From assembly GCA_964497495.1 (NCBI GenBank), contig CAZCCZ010000075.1, forward strand, positions 1-7,088: a stretch of DNA of 7,088 nucleotides, given 5' to 3'. A program made the position numbers and the translations under genes. Shown here piece after piece: positions 5,746-7,088 of the stretch (position 1 is its first letter; the number at the start of each line of letters is the position of its first letter). The DNA comes from CAXXOK01 sp964497495 (GTDB taxonomy: Bacteria > Bacillota > Clostridia > Christensenellales > Aristaeellaceae). The notes under the pieces are model-generated. The model had not been told where the DNA came from, made no database searches, and saw only the letters and a program-made list of their open reading frames with translations.

Positions 5746-6963
5746 ATGACAAACCTGCTGGAACGACTGAGCCAATGGAACCAGCGTATGAACGGTCTGC
5801 CGCGCAAGGCGTGGCTGGTCGCCGCGACGCTGCTGCTGACCTGGCTGTTCGTGATTCTTGTGCCGTTATGCTGGCCTTTTCTGCTGGCGGCGCTGTTTTC
5901 CATGATGCTCACCCCGCTGGTACGGTTCTGCAACCGGCGGCTGAAAGGCCTGCGCCTGCCTTACTGGCTGGTGACGCTGGTCGGGATGATCCTGCTGTTC
6001 GGCATACTGGGCGTAGGACTGTTTTTCCTGTCCCAAAGGCTGGTCCGGGAAGCGGTATCGCTGGCCCGCTCGGTTCCGAACTTCGTAAGCTGGCTCGGGG
6101 ATACCGCCGTGCCTTACCTGCGCGGCGTATACCAGCAGTATTCCGATATTCTGCCCGCGTCGGCGATGGACGTGCTGAACAAGAGCATCTCCTCGCTGGG
6201 TGATTCGGCGGTATCTATGGCGGGTACGCTGTCCGCCTCGCTTTCCCGCGGAGCGGTCAACGCGGCGACCTCCATCCCCGGCGTCCTGCTGAGCGTCGTG
6301 CTGACGATCATGGGCACGTTTTATATGACGGCCGACCGGGAGAAGATCGGTGCGTATTTCCGCCGCATCCTTCCCGTGGACATGCAGAAGCACGGCCTGA
6401 TGCTGAAAAGCAACCTGTTCCGCTCCCTGTTCGGGCAGGTGAAAAGCCAGCTCACGGTGTCGCTGATCATCATGACGTTCCTTACCCTGTCCTTCGTGCT
6501 TTACGGGGTGCGCTACGGGCTGCTGTTCGGCGTGCTGATCGGGCTGATGGACTCTTTGCCGGTCATCGGCGCGGGGCTGTTCCTGGTTCCGTGGTGTATT
6601 TTGGAGTTTGTTCTGGGCAACGTCCAGATGGGGATATTTATGGCCTTCATGTATATCGGCACGGTGCTGATCCGGCAGATTTTCGAGCCGCGTATCGTGG
6701 GCGCGAACCTGGGGCTGTATCCGCTTGCGACGATGGTTTCAATGTTCGCGGGGTTCAAGCTGATGGGCGTGCTGGGCCTGATCGTCGGCCCAGTGCTGCT
6801 GAACCTGCTGAAAGTGGTGCTGGAAGCGGACGACGTGGCTCGCGGCCTGAAACCGGAGCCCGAACCCGTGAAGAAACGGGTGGCGCGCTGGCGGAGGACC
6901 CGCCCGGAACCGGACGGCGTGGACGAAGCGGGCGACAAAGCAAAGGAAGAAACTCCGTCTTAA
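5746..6963 (+). CDS. AI-2E family (UPF0118) membrane protein, YtvI-like
   Basis: Integral membrane protein of 405 residues. Hydrophobic segments lie at about 22-58 (two spans), 76-99 and 183-202, with a cluster of three to four more between about 232 and 362. A soluble, amphipathic stretch (about 100-180) separates the third and fourth spans, as usual in this family. Family signatures are D269-S-L-P-V-I-G-A-G followed by LVPW, and E314-P-R-I-V-G with LGLYPLATM and GVLGLIVGPVLL after it. The C-terminal tail of about 40 residues is charged and Arg/Glu-rich. Family members include the AI-2 exporter-like TqsA, Na+/H+ antiporters and the sporulation protein YtvI; the transported substrate here cannot be told from sequence. 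It is the last gene of the plus-strand run, after a 109-base gap. The start at 5746 is supported by GGAGG at 5732-5736. Confidence 0.9.
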   Translation: MTNLLERLSQWNQRMNGLPRKAWLVAATLLLTWLFVILVPLCWPFLLAALFSMMLTPLVRFCNRRLKGLRLPYWLVTLVGMILLFGILGVGLFFLSQRLVREAVSLARSVPNFVSWLGDTAVPYLRGVYQQYSDILPASAMDVLNKSISSLGDSAVSMAGTLSASLSRGAVNAATSIPGVLLSVVLTIMGTFYMTADREKIGAYFRRILPVDMQKHGLMLKSNLFRSLFGQVKSQLTVSLIIMTFLTLSFVLYGVRYGLLFGVLIGLMDSLPVIGAGLFLVPWCILEFVLGNVQMGIFMAFMYIGTVLIRQIFEPRIVGANLGLYPLATMVSMFAGFKLMGVLGLIVGPVLLNLLKVVLEADDVARGLKPEPEPVKKRVARWRRTRPEPDGVDEAGDKAKEETPS

Positions 6964-7088
6964 CCCGAGAACGCCGTTACGGCGGCGGTTCGGCGATACG
7001 AACGGGCAATAGAATACAACGATAAGCCCCGCCCGAATGCTCATGTACGGTAAGGAAGCAAGCAACCGAAAACAAGAGATAGACCGCC
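6964..7088 (+). other. 3' flank of the AI-2E gene; no gene recognised
   Basis: These 125 bases hold a small perfect hairpin (CGCCG, TTA loop, CGGCG at 6972-6984) 8 bases after the stop codon. It can be lengthened through a bulged G by GAAC/GTTC pairs. No T-tract follows, so it is at best a weak terminator. The rest is less GC-rich than the genes, as expected of non-coding DNA, and shows no promoter or recognisable coding start before the window ends. Confidence 0.4.

Noticed and set aside
3051..5933. A 960-codon open frame on the minus strand antisense to the ligase, transpeptidase and start of the AI-2E gene
   Set aside because: It lies antisense to three well-supported genes with intact motifs. 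Its composition (rich in Arg, Gly, Val, His) is what a GC-biased antisense frame gives. Its internal repeat is only the mirror of the transpeptidase tail repeat. It has no recognisable domain.
6985..7088. Possible group II intron or mobile-element end in the last bases (ATGTACGGT-like string near 7042)
   Set aside because: Only a few bases resemble such elements, no paired domain V structure could be drawn and no reverse transcriptase or transposase is present.

Overview
The window looks like a chromosomal segment of a GC-rich Bacillota, most likely a Clostridia-type anaerobe. This is inferred, not proven. The signs are near-consensus AGGAGG ribosome binding sites, TTGACA-type sigma-A promoters, a secreted L,D-transpeptidase carrying an SH3-like domain and a Cys-containing tail of a kind I associate with clostridial cell-wall proteins, and a YtvI-like AI-2E family membrane protein. 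Coding density is high. The strong third-position GC bias produces many long but meaningless antisense frames, the largest being 960 codons.

Layout. Two genes lie on the minus strand at the left: the first 274 residues of a WbpA-like UDP-sugar 6-dehydrogenase (1-822, cut by the window edge at its catalytic Cys motif) with a good sigma-A promoter at 929-958, and a small secreted protein of unknown function (1004-1600). A 344-base divergent intergenic region (1601-1944) follows; it holds a UUCG-type hairpin and a strong plus-strand promoter (1868-1897).

Four plus-strand genes follow: an XRE-HTH/cupin regulator (1945-2523); a medium-chain acyl-CoA synthetase-like AMP-forming ligase overlapping it by ATGA (2520-4208); a secreted L,D-transpeptidase (4284-5636) with a 7-residue repeat tail; and an AI-2E family (YtvI-like) membrane protein (5746-6963). 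No convincing promoter or intrinsic terminator was seen in the two gaps of 75 and 109 bases, so all four may be read from one promoter, although a strong hairpin abuts the ribosome binding site of the last gene.

How they fit together. The regulator and acyl-CoA ligase form a tight translationally coupled pair. By analogy with other HTH-cupin regulators, the regulator probably senses the ligase's acid substrate or a related metabolite. The dehydrogenase and transpeptidase belong to envelope biogenesis (polysaccharide precursor supply and peptidoglycan cross-linking), and the small secreted protein is also exported. I found no CRISPR array, tRNA, rRNA, insertion sequence or defence system. The window reads as ordinary housekeeping/envelope DNA with several points worth checking rather than a clearly new system.
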